This document shows, piece by piece, positions 23,572 through 38,500 of a stretch of 64,000 bases of DNA (within the stretch, counting starts at the first letter, position 1; each line of letters begins with the position of its first letter). The notes below the pieces were generated by a model that saw only the letters and a list, made by a program, of their open reading frames with translations, was not told the DNA's origin and made no database searches. The translations under genes and the position numbers were made by a program. The stretch comes from Aphelocoma coerulescens (taxonomy: Eukaryota; Chordata; Aves; Passeriformes; Corvidae). The stretch spans positions 1,996,807 through 2,060,806 of the forward strand of contig NC_091034.1 in NCBI RefSeq assembly GCF_041296385.1. The letters are read 5' to 3'.

Positions 23572-26500
23572 CTAGGACCTTCCTGATTTGACAGCATCTG
23601 CCATGCGCTCCTTGGCCTTCGGCTTGCCCGAGCAGAGAGGCTTTGTGGCTCCAGGCTGCAGAACAGAGACATCAGACACAGCACTGACCACGAGAGCTCA
23701 GCATGGCCTGCTCTTCTCCCTCGCCCTCGTACATGGCGCAAACCCATCGCTACAGGTGCCTGCACCACCTCCAACTTCATCAAGGGATGCTGCCACGGCT
23801 GGGCGCTGGGGGCCCGGAACCTGCAGCCTCTCGGGATGGTCCAACCGACCACTCCGTGGATGGTTCCCAACAGATGGAGCTGGCTGTTGGACAAAGCGCA
23901 GGAGTTGGGTATTGTCTTCTCACCTTGTGCCGTTTGGCCGCTCGTCGCAGCCTCTTCTCCTGCTCCAGCTGGAGCTGTGTCCTCTCCAGAGCCTCTCGCA
24001 GCAGAGCCTTCTCTTCTGCCACCCTGTGGGCTTCATCTTCCAGGTTGGACATCTCCTCCTGGCACCTTCGCAGGGACGCTTGGTTCTGCCTGTGCAAAAT
24101 GGGAGGGGAGGATTCTGTTGGTCTTTTGCCCTTATCAACTCCTTGACCCTCAGCTGGGCTCTCCCACGCCTGCCTTGGTCCTGCTGACACCATCCCTCTG
24201 CCCAGCCAATGCTGCTGCTGTCCCAGGCTCCAGCCATCCCAGACAAGGGAACCTGTCAAGACTTTCCTGTCTCTGACACTGCTCAACCATGTGAGGCTGC
24301 AGAAGGTACCACTGCAGAAAACTGAGAGGACCTTTTCCCACTCCTCCTGACATTTGGTTTTTGTACCGTGGCCATACTGTGACTGGTCCCAGACAGACAC
24401 AGGACCCAGCAGTGTTGCATCACTCCTTGCCCCAGGCTCCCCGTCACTTAGAATCCAAGGACCAGGTCTCATTCAGAACCATGACCTTGCCTTTCCATAC
24501 CTGAGCTGCTCCACACTTCCCTCATAACCTTTCAGCATTTCTTCTTTCCTTTCCAGGCGAATCTGGAGGTTCCTGATCTTTTTGTACAACAGCTCCAGGG
24601 CCTTCTGTCTCTGCAGTCCCATTTCGGCCCTCTTCTCCTGAGGAAGGTGCAGCAGAGGCTGCATTCCTGACAGCTCCTTCATCTCCATCAGGCTTCCCAG
24701 AGCACCGATTACATCAAGGTACTGTGGGAAGAAGAGGGAATGCATTATTTACCAGGTCTGCTGCATTCCGTCACGCTGCTCAGCCATCTGCTTTCTGTCT
24801 GCTTTCCTGAGGAGATGACAGTGTCCCAAGGAAAGTAGGTTTGCATTTCATTCCCAGCTGCACAGCTTACTGGGACTGGATTGCTTCCTTCTCTGAGTTT
24901 TCCCGGCTGGATGTTTCCCTACCCATTTTGGAAGTAAGAGACCCCCTTGCCCAACCCACCAGCTGTGCTACCCGTGGACCCCTCCCCTGGCAGCTCCCTC
25001 CATTGCTCCCCAGCCTCTCTGATGCACCATGGCATGTTTTGGGGTCCCAGGATGTCCAGGCAGACACACAATGTGCTCTGGGCCGTAGAATCATACAATA
25101 GTTTAGATTGGAAATGAAATTTAAAGGTCATCTAATCCAACCTGCCTGCCATGGACAGGGATGTCTTCAACTGGACCAGAGCCGTTCATCCTCAACATTC
25201 CTGCAGCATCCTGATGTCACATACCTCCGAAAGGTGTTCAAAAACCACCTAAACTCTACACACACTGGGCATCTACACACACTCTACACATGATTTACAC
25301 ATCTATCCCTGGCGTACCATCTTCTCACCGAAGACTGTCACCTCAGCCATCTCCAAGCTTGCTGTGCTGTTGGTGATCCTGAACAAGCCCCCATTAGGAA
25401 CAGGGTCAGGAACCTGCACAGACAGGGAAAGACCTGTGGAGCCCACTTTGGGCCTGGATCTTGGTCAAGTGGCCTCGAGCCTCCCTTTTACCTCATGAAA
25501 AACCACCCCAGTATCGCTGTGGTCCCAAGCCTCCCACTCCGCCCGTGGCATCCCTGGTGCTATTCCAACAGCACCAGGCAACGTGCTGGTCCTGATGGAG
25601 CTGCCACCCTCTGCAGGAGCACTGCCTGCCATCCACCAGGATGCATCTCCCACCCTGACTTCTTACGTAGCATCTCTGAAAACCTATTTCTCCGTGTTCC
25701 AGGGCGTACTTTCCAAACAAAGCCACGGGCATTACAAACCATACACCGCCTCCCTACCTTGCCGGCCCTCAGTTTTTCTCCCAACACAGGTGCAGGTTCC
25801 ATCTCAAGACCTCTTTGTTGGACTATTTTCTCTGCTAAGTCTTTCATCCTGACCACCAGTGGCTCTGAATAGTTCTTCACAGCACCTGGAGGCAAACAAG
25901 CAGCTTCCAAACTGTTCCACTCTCCACACAAGTTGGAGGCTGGACAGCTTTCACAGGGTGCCCAGAGCAGCTGTGGCTGCCCCTGGATCCCTGGAAGTGT
26001 CCAAGGCCTGGCTGGACAGGACTTGGAGCAACCTGGGATAGTGGAAGGTGTCCCATGGCAGGGGGTGGAACAAGATGGTCTTTAATGTCCTTTCCAACCC
26101 AAACCATTGCATGATTCTAGGAGAGCCCTGCTCACCTGAGCACTGCCTCTTCTCCAGCATCTTTACTCTCTCCCGGAGCTCGGCCAAACCTTCTTTTTGG
26201 TGCTGGATCGTTTCCTCGTGCCTGAGGCCTCGGCATTTTGCACCAAGCTCAGCCAAGTCTGATGGTGGCTCCTGGAAGAAGCAAGCAGAAGGCTGGTTCT
26301 TGCCCAGTCTGCATCTGGTGCAGCACAAGCTCAACGTAAACACAGCCTCGCCGCCAGACACTGGGCACTTGGCACACGCCAAGAGCAAAGCCTGGGAAGG
26401 ATCTCCATGGATTTGGGGGGCTATAAGAGACTTGCCAGAGACCTCTTCCCTGCTCTGCTGTGTAATAGTCAGGATATGAACCCTGCAAATGCTCTGGAGG

Positions 26501-29500
26501 GGCAGGAGAGGGATGGTGCACGGCTCTGAACAGCCATGTTGGGGGTTTTCCCTTGTCCTTTGCACGACCACAAAGCACTTACCATCTACACACAGACACC
26601 GATGCACTTCACAGACTCTGTCCCGACATGAACTGGGACATTATTGTCTACACATGCACTGCCCTCTCCCAGCCTCATCCAGATCCCTGCGTTATGACAA
26701 ACATCCAAAAATCTGTGATGGGGCTAGGGCCCATCAGCGTGCCCTGTGCACAGCTAATGATGGCTGCAGGCCCCCAGCTCGGTCTGGCTGCTGTCACCCC
26801 TCAGCTCTGCCCATCCTGCTCCCAGATGGCACCCCCAGCACTTGGATCTTCCCCTCCCCATCCCAGAATGTGGAACAGGACGGGCAATACCTCCCGCCCG
26901 CTCATCAGCTGGCTGTGAGTCACCGGCCGGCCCCCGCAGCCAGCCGGCCTCGCTGGCACGCTGCTGGCTGCCACCGTCGCTGTACAGAATGTACAATTCC
27001 TACAGTCCCTCCATCTGCTGCTGCCACCACCTGCGAGTTCTTCCCTTTTCCAGCCTCGGGGAAATCAAACAGGAATTTGGCGCAGGAGAATGAGGAGCGT
27101 TTCTTCCTGTCCTGTGCAACAAGCTGCCCCTACTCCTGCACACACAACCCTAGAACTGGTTCTGCATTACCTGCACAGCCAGCATCCACGGCCAGGCAAG
27201 CTGGAAAAAGGAGGGAATGCTTGCATGTCGCTATTGCCTCTAATTGGCAATTAACGAAGCCATTAGCACACACAGCGCTTAGAAGCTCCAAAGTGCTGTG
27301 CAAACATCAGCTCATTAACCAGCCGCAGCCTGGTGGGGGCTGCGGGTACCCCGGACCACGGGCAGCACAGGCAGCCCTGGGTCGGGAAAGGGTGCCCGGC
27401 CATCCTGCCCTCCGGCCAGCGTGGAGCAGCTCCAGGCTTGGCTCTCCCCGTGATGCCGAGGAATGCCGTGTGCCATCCATGCTCCTGGCAAACCCACACC
27501 TCGGTGCTCTCCATGAGGACTCACCCCCTGGGAGGCTTCAGCTGCCTGCACTGGTGTCCTGGGAGCATCCTCTGGGTTCTCCACTGTTTGTTGGGAAGCA
27601 TCCCTCAGCACCTGGCAGTGGGTTTGAGCTTGGCTGTGTGGAGAGACAAGATGTTGTGGGACCCCATGATGGATGGAGGTGACCCGAACAGCTTGTGGAG
27701 AGCAGCACCCTGGGCACCCAGCGATGACTACCACGGTGTGGGTGGGAACACGCAGTTACAAGTGCCTGAGTTACACATCCACTGGCATGAGCTCCACTAA
27801 ACCCCCCCATTTCAGTTCCTGTGTCATGGATTCAGAGCTGAGCTCCATCCGGATACTCTCACACGTGCCTTTTGCTCTGGGGAGAACCCTGAACACCATC
27901 AGCTGCTGGGGACACACAGAGTGGCATCTGCAAAGCCTCGGGTGATGTCAGGGTGTACCTTAACTCTTCAGCTGCTGCTTTCAGGGCCTGATCCTTCTCC
28001 TCCACAAGGCTGGACATCTCAGATAGCTTCTCTCTGAGCTGGTTCACTTCCCACTCCCGGTGTTTCAGCTGCCTCTGGCTGTGCTCCAGCTCCACCTTCT
28101 GCTCTTCACTCAGCTCCCCTAAGCACAGAACAGCCTCGTGGGATGCTGGCTGACTCACCACCCAGTTCTGGGGGATCTGCAGCTGGTGCACCCTCATGGA
28201 AGCTGGCAGCAACAATGGGGCTCATCCCTGCAGAGCCCTGCCCTGCCCTTGACAGCTGCCCTCAGATCCTGGGCCATGCCAACAGGACACCCCAGTCTCT
28301 TTGTGGAAGTATAGCCCAGGGCAATTCCTGGCTGGGGCACTTTTCCTTCAGATTGAAGGACAGGTCACCGGCATTTTCTGACTTGCATCTTTTGACTCCA
28401 TACGTTCCTCATGGGCTCTATCCCCATGTTCACAGCCCTGCCCATGGGGGAATCCCAGGCAAGGCTCTCCCAGTCCACTGTCTTGGAACATCTTCAGCTC
28501 CAAGAAGTTCACCAGTGTGATTCTGAGCTCAGTTTTGTCTAAATGCTCTCCCCCTGATTACTCTGCTCTCTCATTGTCACTGCTGCTACTTAGCCGAGGA
28601 CGGGGAGAAATTCACCTTCCCAAAGGGAACAGACTGCCTGCTTTGTTCCCAGCAGGACAAAGCATTGCCTGGGGATGGTGACATCAATTTCCATGATCTG
28701 TGTGTGCCCACTACACGGTCACTGCTTGCAGGTGGACGGGGATGATGGCAGCCACACAGTGCACGTCACCCACCTCTCATGTCTGACATCCTGGCTTTGG
28801 TTTCTGACAGCTCCCTGGTGAGCCTGCTGATGAATGCCTTCTTTTCCAGGAGCATGCCCTGCGCCACTGCCAGCTCCTCCTGCAGTTTCCTGGGAAAGAT
28901 GAGTGCAAATCCCACAGTCATTGGGAAGTCTCATTTCAGGGAGCCCATGCACACAGCCTGTGCTGCATCTCCTGATTAATGCTCACACATTCCTTTTCTA
29001 CCTGCCTTTTGGTCCCCTGGGGTCACCCTGTGGTGTGAGATTGGCCACAACCCTTGCCTTTACCTGGATCTGTCCAGATGGGATGGCAGATCTGCATGTG
29101 CTATTTGGCATCCCTTTGATGCTCTACGCCCTTAGGATCACTTCAGCCTAGCAAAGGGACTCCAGTCCTATCCCAGACTAAAAAGATCTCAGAACAAGTT
29201 GTGTTGGACTTCCTTAGGCTCTCCCAAGTGGTCCCTGCCCTTCTCCAAGCCTCTCTGATCACCATCAGTGAGTGCTGCTCACCTCAGACAAACATGTGAC
29301 TCCATGGCAGGACAGATCCCCAGCCAAGCTCCCGATGCTGACCTGTGGGCATCACACTGAAGTCCTACAGGACACAAGAAAAAAAGGCCAATTACTTCTT
29401 TGTAACACTTACATGCTTGTTGCTTCTGCTACACAAATCATTTCCTTCACAGCAGCTCTGAGGGCTGAGGACTGTCTCTTTGGGAAACTCATGTCCCTGA

Positions 29501-32500
29501 GAGCGCAGTTCCAAGGCCAAATGGACAATTCCTGACATCCAGCCTTGCTTGGGATTGCTCCTGTCTGGGAGCAGCCCAAAGCATCCCAGTCTTCTTGTTT
29601 TAGAGAGCAAAGAGTCCTTCTCCCCACTTTTGAAGGCAAAGCTCTGTTGACAGTCTCCAAAACCACCAAACAAGGAAACTCCTTCTGCAGGGCCTCACAG
29701 AGCTTGTCCTGCAGGTCCTCCATTCAACATCTTCCCAATGCTTTCTAGCAGCAAATTCACCATTCCATCTCCACACGATTTCACGTTAACCCAGCCAGCT
29801 CCTGGATCAGGTGCATCCCATACAACCCTTACCTACCTTCCATTTTCCCCACAAGTGCTGCCTTTTCCTCCTCCAGCATCTTCTGCTGCTGAGCGGCCTC
29901 TAGCAGCCTGTCCTCTAAAGCCAAGATGGTCAGGGAATGCTGCTTGCTTTGCTCCCTATATCCTGCTACTTCTTCGTGCAGCTTCTGCCTCTGTAGCTCA
30001 TTTTCCTCCTGGACAGCCCTGAGCTGTTTGTCCTGCTGAAGCACCTGCTGCTGTAGCACTGCCTGGGAAACAAGACGTAGGAGCTCAGTTGGAAGCTCTG
30101 GGGGTTTCTTTTGGGATCACCATTGCCATCATCTCCCCTGGATGGCAGCTGGAAGAAGGGAGGGAAGGGTTTCAGGGATGGGGAAGCCTTCGTCTCCAGC
30201 ACTGCATCCTCCACCTGCACGGGTCAGTGCAAGTACCTCTCGTGCAGTGATTTCCTTCAGCTTGTGCAAAGCTTCTCCCAGTTTTCCCTCTGTCAGCTCC
30301 TGCTCCTCTGCCTTCTTTGTTGTTGCCTATGGGAAGAAATTAGCAGTAATTAGGTTAGCCAGGAATCCACCTTTCTTTCTGCAGAGCTGCATCTCTGTGT
30401 ATTTAGGGGAGGAAAAACCCTTTCGTCCACTGATTTGAGCCCCCGGAGCACCACACTACAGCACACCTTCCCTTTTCTTCATTCCAAGAGTGAGCTGTCC
30501 CACTTCACCTCCCATGCTCACCTCAGTCATGCTTCTTAGGTGGCTTTCCAACTCCTGGATCTTCTTCTGTTTTTCCTCCACAGATTTCTTGCACTTGTCC
30601 TTCTCCTCAGTGACAGCGCTTTCCAGAATCTGTGAATCACCAGCCCACAGATTCACTTCAGGAAAAAAAGACCTCAGCTCCAAGGAGGAAAGCAGCAGGG
30701 AGGGTTATTGCTCTGGAGCAGGGGCAGGTGATGGGAGAAAAGCTTGGCAGGACACGAGGTGACTCAGTGAAAGAGAGGATGGGAGCACCTGGGGAAAGTA
30801 CAGCTGAGAGACTGGGTAGGAGCTGCTTGGCTGGTCCTTGCCTGAATCCTTGGAAAACTCAACACCAGGAAACCACCATTCCCAAGGTGCCAGACAGAGA
30901 AGCAGACTAGAAACTGTCCTACAAGGCCACCATGATGACAACATACACATGGCAAAACACCCATTCACACCCTGACTGACACTGCATCCCACACCAGAGC
31001 CACTGGTGCAATGGCCTGGGCTTCCCTGGGACTGAGGGGGACTGCTGCCCCCCTGCTCCACAGGGATATCCTTTTCCAGCCAAAAAGGAGCCAGCAGGAG
31101 TCCAGCATGGGGAGGGAGGGAGAGAAGGCTTGAGAGGAAGCAAGGCAATGTTTCCCTGAGCTCATGGATCACAACGCTCCCTGCTCTCCCTTCTCCCAGT
31201 GACTGACTGGCAGCCGTGCATCCCGATGCCACCTGCAGGTGCTTCCCAGTTCCACCATGGATACTTTTGGGAGTTTACATCACCTGGATCGATATTGGAG
31301 GATAGCCAATGTCCACCTGGGATCCTATTGGGCCCTTGGGACTGCACTCAGTTCGGAGCTAGAGGTTCCTCCTCTCACTAGCCAGCATTCCTACAGACAC
31401 CCATCTTTCCTGCATAACGTTCCTTCTCTGAAACACCAACCATGTCACTGTACCTCTTTGCTCTCCTTGTCCTTTTCCAGGATAATTTGCTGGATTTTTA
31501 TCTGTAAATCTCGCTCGTGTTTTGCTTCCAGCTCCTTTGTGTGCTCCTGCAGCAGCTCTGCCTGCAGCTCCTGGAGCTTCTCTAATTGCTCCTACAGGGA
31601 GACACCGAGGTATTAAAGGAAGTGTGTCAGCAGCAGGGCAAGAAATAAACCTCCTATGTACATTCACTCACAAAAAAAATCACAAAAGAGATCTCCTCTC
31701 TATCCTTTCTGCATTATGGATATGGACACACCAACAGTGGGCTCTGTAGGTTCAGGGATCTCAGCTACTGCACATCCCCAGTCCAGGTGCCACACTGGCT
31801 TGCTTGGGACTGCCATCATATCTACCCAGAGAAAGATTCCAAATCCACCTGGTTTATGTGCATAAATATTTCTGTACCTGCAACATCTGATTCTTCTGTG
31901 CCATCTCCTGACTCTTTTCTGACAAGCTCCCGAGAGCAGCCAACAGCCCTGCAAAAGTGAACGGAGCCTCGCTCTGTGGGGTGCTCACGCACCATATTAT
32001 GGATATCAGGGAAACCTTCTTCATGAAAAGGATGGTCAGGCACTGGAACAGGCCACCAGCCCTGAAGTGTTCAAAAAGTGTGAGGCTGTGGCACATGGGA
32101 ACAGTGCTGGCTTAATGGCTGGACTCAGTGACCTTGGAGGTATTTTCCAGCCTAAAAATTTCCATGATTCTGTGGTTTTCTCCCCAAGGAGTGGCTCATG
32201 CTGGACTTTCTCCTCTACAGCTGGCTTGCTAGGACATCCCACATTCCCAGCAGGGATGCCCAGCAGGATACAGACCTTTGCCAGAGGTGCTCAGGTCCAT
32301 CCCTGCGCTGTCCAAGAGCTGCTCCACACCCTCCAGCCAGGACAGGGGACCACGTGCCATGTCCACCACTGCTGCCCTGATGGCTGAGACAGAGGGATCC
32401 AGGCACAACACCTCCAGCTGCCCCAGCTCCCCTCGCAGGCTGGCGCTGCTGCAGGGGCTCCTCAGGCAAGCCTGGAACAAACGGAACCAGAGGGGGAACA

Positions 32501-35500
32501 AGCCAGTCTCCACTGCCAGTGGCCTTCAGGGACTGGCAAATGACACAACACCTCTGAACATCCCAGGCCAGGCTGGACGGGGCTTGGAGCAACCTGGTCC
32601 AGTGGAAGGTGTCCCTGCCCATGGCAGGGGCTGGAATGGGATGGACTTTATGGAGAATCTGACAAACTCCTGGGAACAGCTACATGAACACTTTGGGATG
32701 ATGCCTTGCTTCAGGGTTGTATCTTTACTCTGACCTATCCTCAGGCCAACAAAACACCCTGTGCCACAATCTCCCAGCTACCACTTGGTCCTCAGTATTT
32801 AAAAGGCTGACCTGGAGCTTCTGCAGGGAGTTCTTGAACACCTCGATGTTTGCAGACACCTCCTTCTCCTGTGCGAGCCTGGAGCTTAATTCCTTCTGCA
32901 GACTCTTCTCTCTCTCATGACTTTGCTGGTTCTCATCAGAGATCTGCCTGACCTTCTCTATCACCTGGCAAAAGTGGGTGAAGAAAGATGAGGATAAAAG
33001 GCTCATCCTGTTTTCCAGCTGAGGATGGTCTCAGAGAGCAACAACTGAGACTTGCTGCACACTGGCAGTCACATCAGGCTCCTGGGCTTGTCTGACTGAC
33101 TCCCTCCAAGCTTTAGGAGACGAAAAGGACTGTGTCCCCTTCACGTCATTAACCTGGGACAGCCACAGCACAACTCCTCATCTGGAGAAGCTTGGATGCT
33201 CTGGCCTCACTGCACATGGAGCAGGTCCCACGGCCGCTCCGCAGCGGCCCCCTTGAGCCACTCTGGGCATTGGAGGCATCGAACATCTCTGTGAACTGAT
33301 GTCCAAACTCACCTGCTGCTCTGTCACAGATTCCCCTGTGCTGCCTGCTGCTGATGGAGAACAGACTTGCATCACTCGGGTCTTGAAGGACTCCAGCTGC
33401 AGCAGGGATCAGCACATGGAAACAAACATCACCGATCATTGATAGCCGCTCTGCTGATCACTGATGATCAATATCTAGCACGATGTTATCTGCAAGGGCT
33501 GTCCCTGCCCAGGGCAGCACTATGCAGGGACTGAGGAGGGTTTGTGTGGTTCCCAGACAGCGTAACTAAGATCACAGATTCCTTTTCTGTATCCTATTAA
33601 ACTGCTCCGTTGTCCATGCTGCCACACAAATCCTGTGGATAAGCCTTTTATACTTCACCCAATGACAAGGTAAGTCCCGTGCTAGGGTTTGGTGCTCAGG
33701 ACTCTGGGTTTCCGTTTCCACAGCACGTCCTTCCCCGTGGGAAGCCGCATCCCTCTGCTGCCCACGGCCCCAGTGGTGATGTTCCCATCCCTGCCATTCC
33801 CTACCTGCTCCCCAGCTCGCTGCAGGTCAGATCGCAGCAGGCGCTCCCTGCGCCCCATCTCCCGCAGCTGCCCCGCCTGCTGGGACCAGGCTGCCTTCAG
33901 CTCCTCCTCTGCCTGCAACGAGAGCTTTGGCATCTCAGAGTGACATCCAAAACCCTGCCACAGGCATTTCAACCCTAACTATCCACTGTTCCCATCAGAC
34001 AGCTCCAGCTTTGGAGTACCAGGAGGCAGGCAGCAATCCTGTAGCAGGGAGTGGGGTTGCAGCATCGACCCTTCCCTGCATTTTGCCTGGGTTTGGTCCC
34101 TGGGATATTGACCATCCTTGACTTCCTCGCCCAACACCCACACAGGGCACTCTGCTATCTGCTATTTTCCTTCTTCCCTCAGGGCCCATGGCAGAGCTCA
34201 GGACAGCTGGATGCCCTGCCCATCCAGCCTGAGCTCCCAGGGATTGCTGGTCCTCGCCCCACCCCTCTGGGATGATGGGACCTGCCCCCTCTGTGTGTCC
34301 CGTGCAGCCAACTGTGTACCTTGGCTTTCTCAGCCAGTTGCTTTTGGACACTCTCTTGCTTCCGGATCTCCCCCTGCAGCCCCTCCAGGTCCCGCTCCAG
34401 CTCCTCGATGCGCTGCAAGAGCCCGGGGAGGGCGGGGGTCTGACCAGGGCAGCTGGGCATTGCCCCTCTGGATCACCTCCACCGATAAGCAAGATTTTCT
34501 CCCCATCTAACTCACTTTGTTTACCCTGGAATTCTCTTCTAGCCTATGTTTACTGTGGTTATATCAGCTTACAAGTGGAATTCCAATCTGATTTCTGATC
34601 ACAACCCCCCCAAGCCCCCTCTCCCGCACCCTCCCCTTCACACTGTAACCCAGCATTACAAATCCAACAGAGTTTACACTTCCCCAGGTCCTTATGCCCA
34701 TTACGTGCCTTTCAGGACAGGAGCTGAATTCCAAACAACTCCCTTACAATGCCCAGTTAATTATTCCCTCACTGATGCTTTCCTGCAGCCAACTGCTTAC
34801 CCCAAATGACTTCCGACTCACCTTTCTGCAGGAGATTAGCTCCTGCTCTCCGAGTTCGCGCTTTGTTTCTTCTTTTATTCTCGAGCACTAGAAGGATTGG
34901 CAACCAAGGAAAATAACCATCAGGGCAGTGATACCATCGCTCCTGCTGCGAATGGGACACTGGCACAGGCTGCCCAGGGCAGTGGTTGAGTCACCATCCC
35001 TGCAGGGATTTAAAAGACACTTGGGGACATGGTCTAGTGGTGGCCTTGGCAGTGCTGGGGTAATGGTTGAACTCAGTGATCTTAAAGGTCATTTTGAAAC
35101 ACAGAATTTTCAAAGAAACATAAAGATTTAGTTAGAAGGTTAGCTGCGCTGAATTTAGTTAAAATAGAATAGAGTTTAGGCCTGGTTAGAATCAATTAAA
35201 GGTTAATAGTTAGTTAAGAAGAGCTGGACCTGAAATGAGTTTCCAAGATGTGAGTAACTGTTTACTAAATAACTGATTACCTGTTACTTTTATGTTTGTT
35301 TAGCTGAGCTTAGAATGAGAAACAGAAACATTGATAAATAGATTTAGGGAACGTAAACAATTGTCAATTTCCTCCCCTTCTGAGAATCTATTCAAAAGTC
35401 ACACAAAGAGGAACTGGAAGGTCACCAAAAGTAATCTGTATTGTCAAAACCCAGGAAGGCAGAAAGGTCAAATCGAGGAAGACTACTTTTACTTCATCTT

Positions 35501-38500
35501 TGAGACCACCGACTCAATTCAGAGCACACACTACGCATGCTTAATGACATTTAAGCTCATTTCCATGCAAAGCAGAGAATGGGAGGTGTCAATGTTATAC
35601 ATAAGCATCTGTATTTTGAATATTCAGAACTCTTGTGGATAAATAGACTCTGTATTAGCTTGCACGTTTGCACTGTGTATCAGGGAATTATCCTGCGCAG
35701 CTGCCCGGCGCTGGAATAAACATACACTTTCTAACTCTAAACTGTTAGGGAGTCTTTGTCCGTCTCATTTGGGTGTCAACATTAGATCCATACCCATATT
35801 TTGGTAATTCCGTTTCCAACCTCATCGATTCTAGGATTCCCTGTCAATCCCTGTGATTTCCTGGCACACTGCATCCAACAGAGCCTCTGCCCTTATCATG
35901 CTGCTGGTGCAGCTCTGCCCGTTGAGGAGGAGCTGCACATGCAGAGGAACAAGCTGCTGCACAAGCCACTTTCTTTAAGGAAAAATCCAGGTTGGGCCAC
36001 AGGGAGCCCCATGGCACAGGGGTGACAGGGTTTCCACAGCTCCTTGGGAGGATCTTGGCAGGAATATTTTGTGTGTACAAACAACTACTGCGCTCACAGG
36101 AATCCAGGGCACGTGGGACCTGATGCAGAGCAAGGAGGGAGATCCAGCTGGGGAAGGATCCGTAGGCATTGTGGCACACCCGGCCATGGCCATGGGACCA
36201 TCGCCACTATATCCCAGCCATACAACTGCTACCATCCCCACCAGAGAGAAGCACAACCCTTCTCACCTGCTGTCCCACCTTAATCCCCATGTCAGACCAT
36301 AAACTACTGAGCCCCTTGTTAGTGCTGCCAACCTTGGCTGAAACCACGGCCAGCTGATTGTCCTTTTCTCGGTTTTCCTTCTTCAGTTTTTCAATCTCTT
36401 GCTGGAGCTGCTGGATTTTCTGCTCCTTTTGCAGGAGTTCCCTTTGCAAGCTGCTCACCAGACCTGAGGAAAACAACTCTGGTCAGAGGTCACCCAGATG
36501 TGACATTTAGATGGGATATTGGGAGGAAATTCTTCCCTGTGAGGGTGGGGAGGCCCTGGAACAGGGTGCCCAGAGCAGCTGTGGCTGCCCCTGGATCCAA
36601 GGCCAGACTAGATGGGGCTTGGAGCAGCCTGGGATAGTGGAAAGTGTCCCTGCCCAGAGCAGGGGGTGGAATGAGGTGGTCTTTAAGGTCCCTTCCCACC
36701 CAAACCATCCTGGGATTTGATGATTTCTACAAGCCACTGGGAGTAATTTGTTACCTGTACAGTTTGGCCAATGCTTGCTCCTTATCCAGAGCCAGTCCCA
36801 AACTGCTTCATGCCCTGGCCCAGAGCTCCAGGGACACAATACCTGCAGTCAAAGCCTGGTTCCTCTTCAACTTCTCACTTTCTCTCTGCAGCTTCCCGAT
36901 CTCCAGGTCTCTTTCACGGAGGGAATGGCTGAAAACCTGGCTTGAGCCTCTCTGCAGGTCATTGATCTGCAAAACACAGATTCACCTGTGTTCCTGACCA
37001 GATCATTCACTGACTTTGCTACGGCTCGTTCAGAGAGGGACATCTGGCGCTTCTGGTTTGGTGGGATTGCTCTTTAGCATCTTCAAATACCACCTTAAAT
37101 GTGCTTGGGCTGTTCCTGCTGAAATCCTAATGCCAGAGGCATTTGAAAATGAAGGAAGGAAGGAAGGAAGGAAGGAAGGAAGGAAGGAAGGAAGGAAGGA
37201 AGGAAGGAAGGAAGGAAGGAAGGAAGGAAGGAAGGAAGGAAGGAAGGAAGGAAGGAAGGAAGGAAGGAAGGAAGGAAGGAAGGAAGGAAGGAAGGAAAGG
37301 AGGGAGGGAGGGTGGGAAGGAAAAAACCTCCCTCCCTCATTTCCCTTGATTGCAGACACACCAACGCCCCCTGCCCAAACCTGGGTGTCACTCTACAAAC
37401 ACATCTGTACCAGAGAGGTGTTTTCCATGCTCAGTGCCTATGAAAGCCTCCAGTACCTGTTCCCTCAGGGCTTTGATCTCCTCAGTTTGGGCTCCCAGCT
37501 CTTGGTTGAAGGTGAGCAGCTTCTGGGTCAGCTCAGCCTCATTCCTCACTGCTGCCTGGGCCAGTTTCTTTGCCATGGCCGCAATCTCCTCCTGCAGGTC
37601 TCTTATCACCACGTTTTTTCCCTTTGACTCTGTTTCCAAACCAGAGAGGTGACCCATTTCCTTCTCCAGCAGCTTCTCACCCTGTGGGCAGATTCAGGTG
37701 CCACTGGCCAGTCTGCAGCCACAGAGACTCCAGACCCCCTGCCCAGGGGTACCGACTCATGGCCATCAGCAAGGGTCCTGCTGTCCCCAGCTTCCCACAT
37801 CCTCCCGCCCCCCACTGTCCCCACACCCTGCTGGGACTCCCGGTGGGACACAGCCATTTGGCAGGATTCAGCTGCTCTGCCAAGGACAGGGATGGCATTC
37901 CTCCCTCCCTCGCTCCCCAGCATTACCTTCTCCTGCAGGAGGAGATCCACCCCGTGAGTCCCCAGGGAAGGGGGTCCCCCCACAGCGCTTACACCATTCC
38001 CTGAGACGCTGCTTGAGACTGGAAGACAGCAAATTATCACCATGAGAGGTGGTTGCAGGCAGCAGAAATGCTCCCTGCAGCATCCTTTTCCCTCGTCCCA
38101 CAGCTACTCCAAGGCAGTGGCCACTATTCAGGGCATGAGCTCACTTCACAACCAGCAGAGAAACCAAAATAAAGACTCTTAGAGTGCAAACAATCTGCAC
38201 AGCAGAGAGAGTGATTCACCTCTGGGAACCAAAGCAGCCTCCAAGCAGCAGAGACACAGCAGAGAGAGGCTGCCCTTATTTTCCAGCACTGCCCAGCCCC
38301 TCAGAAAGCTGAGCTTTTTTGTCTCCCCACATGGGAACAGCTCTGCTCGCTGCCCTTAGGGCATGGGGATCCTTTGGGCTGTTCCCCAGCACAGGAGTTC
38401 GTGCTACCCTGGCTCTGTGTGTCCCTCCCTTCGCCCTTGCTGTGGTTTCCAGTTCAGCACCGGGACTGCACGGTGCTGCCTCCACTCTGGCACCTCACTG

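Noticed and set aside
26489..27682. 397-codon plus-strand ORF
   Set aside because: It lies antisense to an FHAD1 intron, with low-information composition and no recognisable domain.
29640..29725. Possible extra FHAD1 exon encoding a helix-like segment (DLQDKLCEALQKE)
   Set aside because: The helical pattern fits, but I could not find a convincing acceptor and donor in phase, and the frame soon loses coiled-coil character. Left out of the exon list.
37016..37627. 203-codon ORF with Arg/Lys/Glu/Gly repeats
   Set aside because: It is produced by the (AAGG)n microsatellite running into sequence antisense to an FHAD1 exon.
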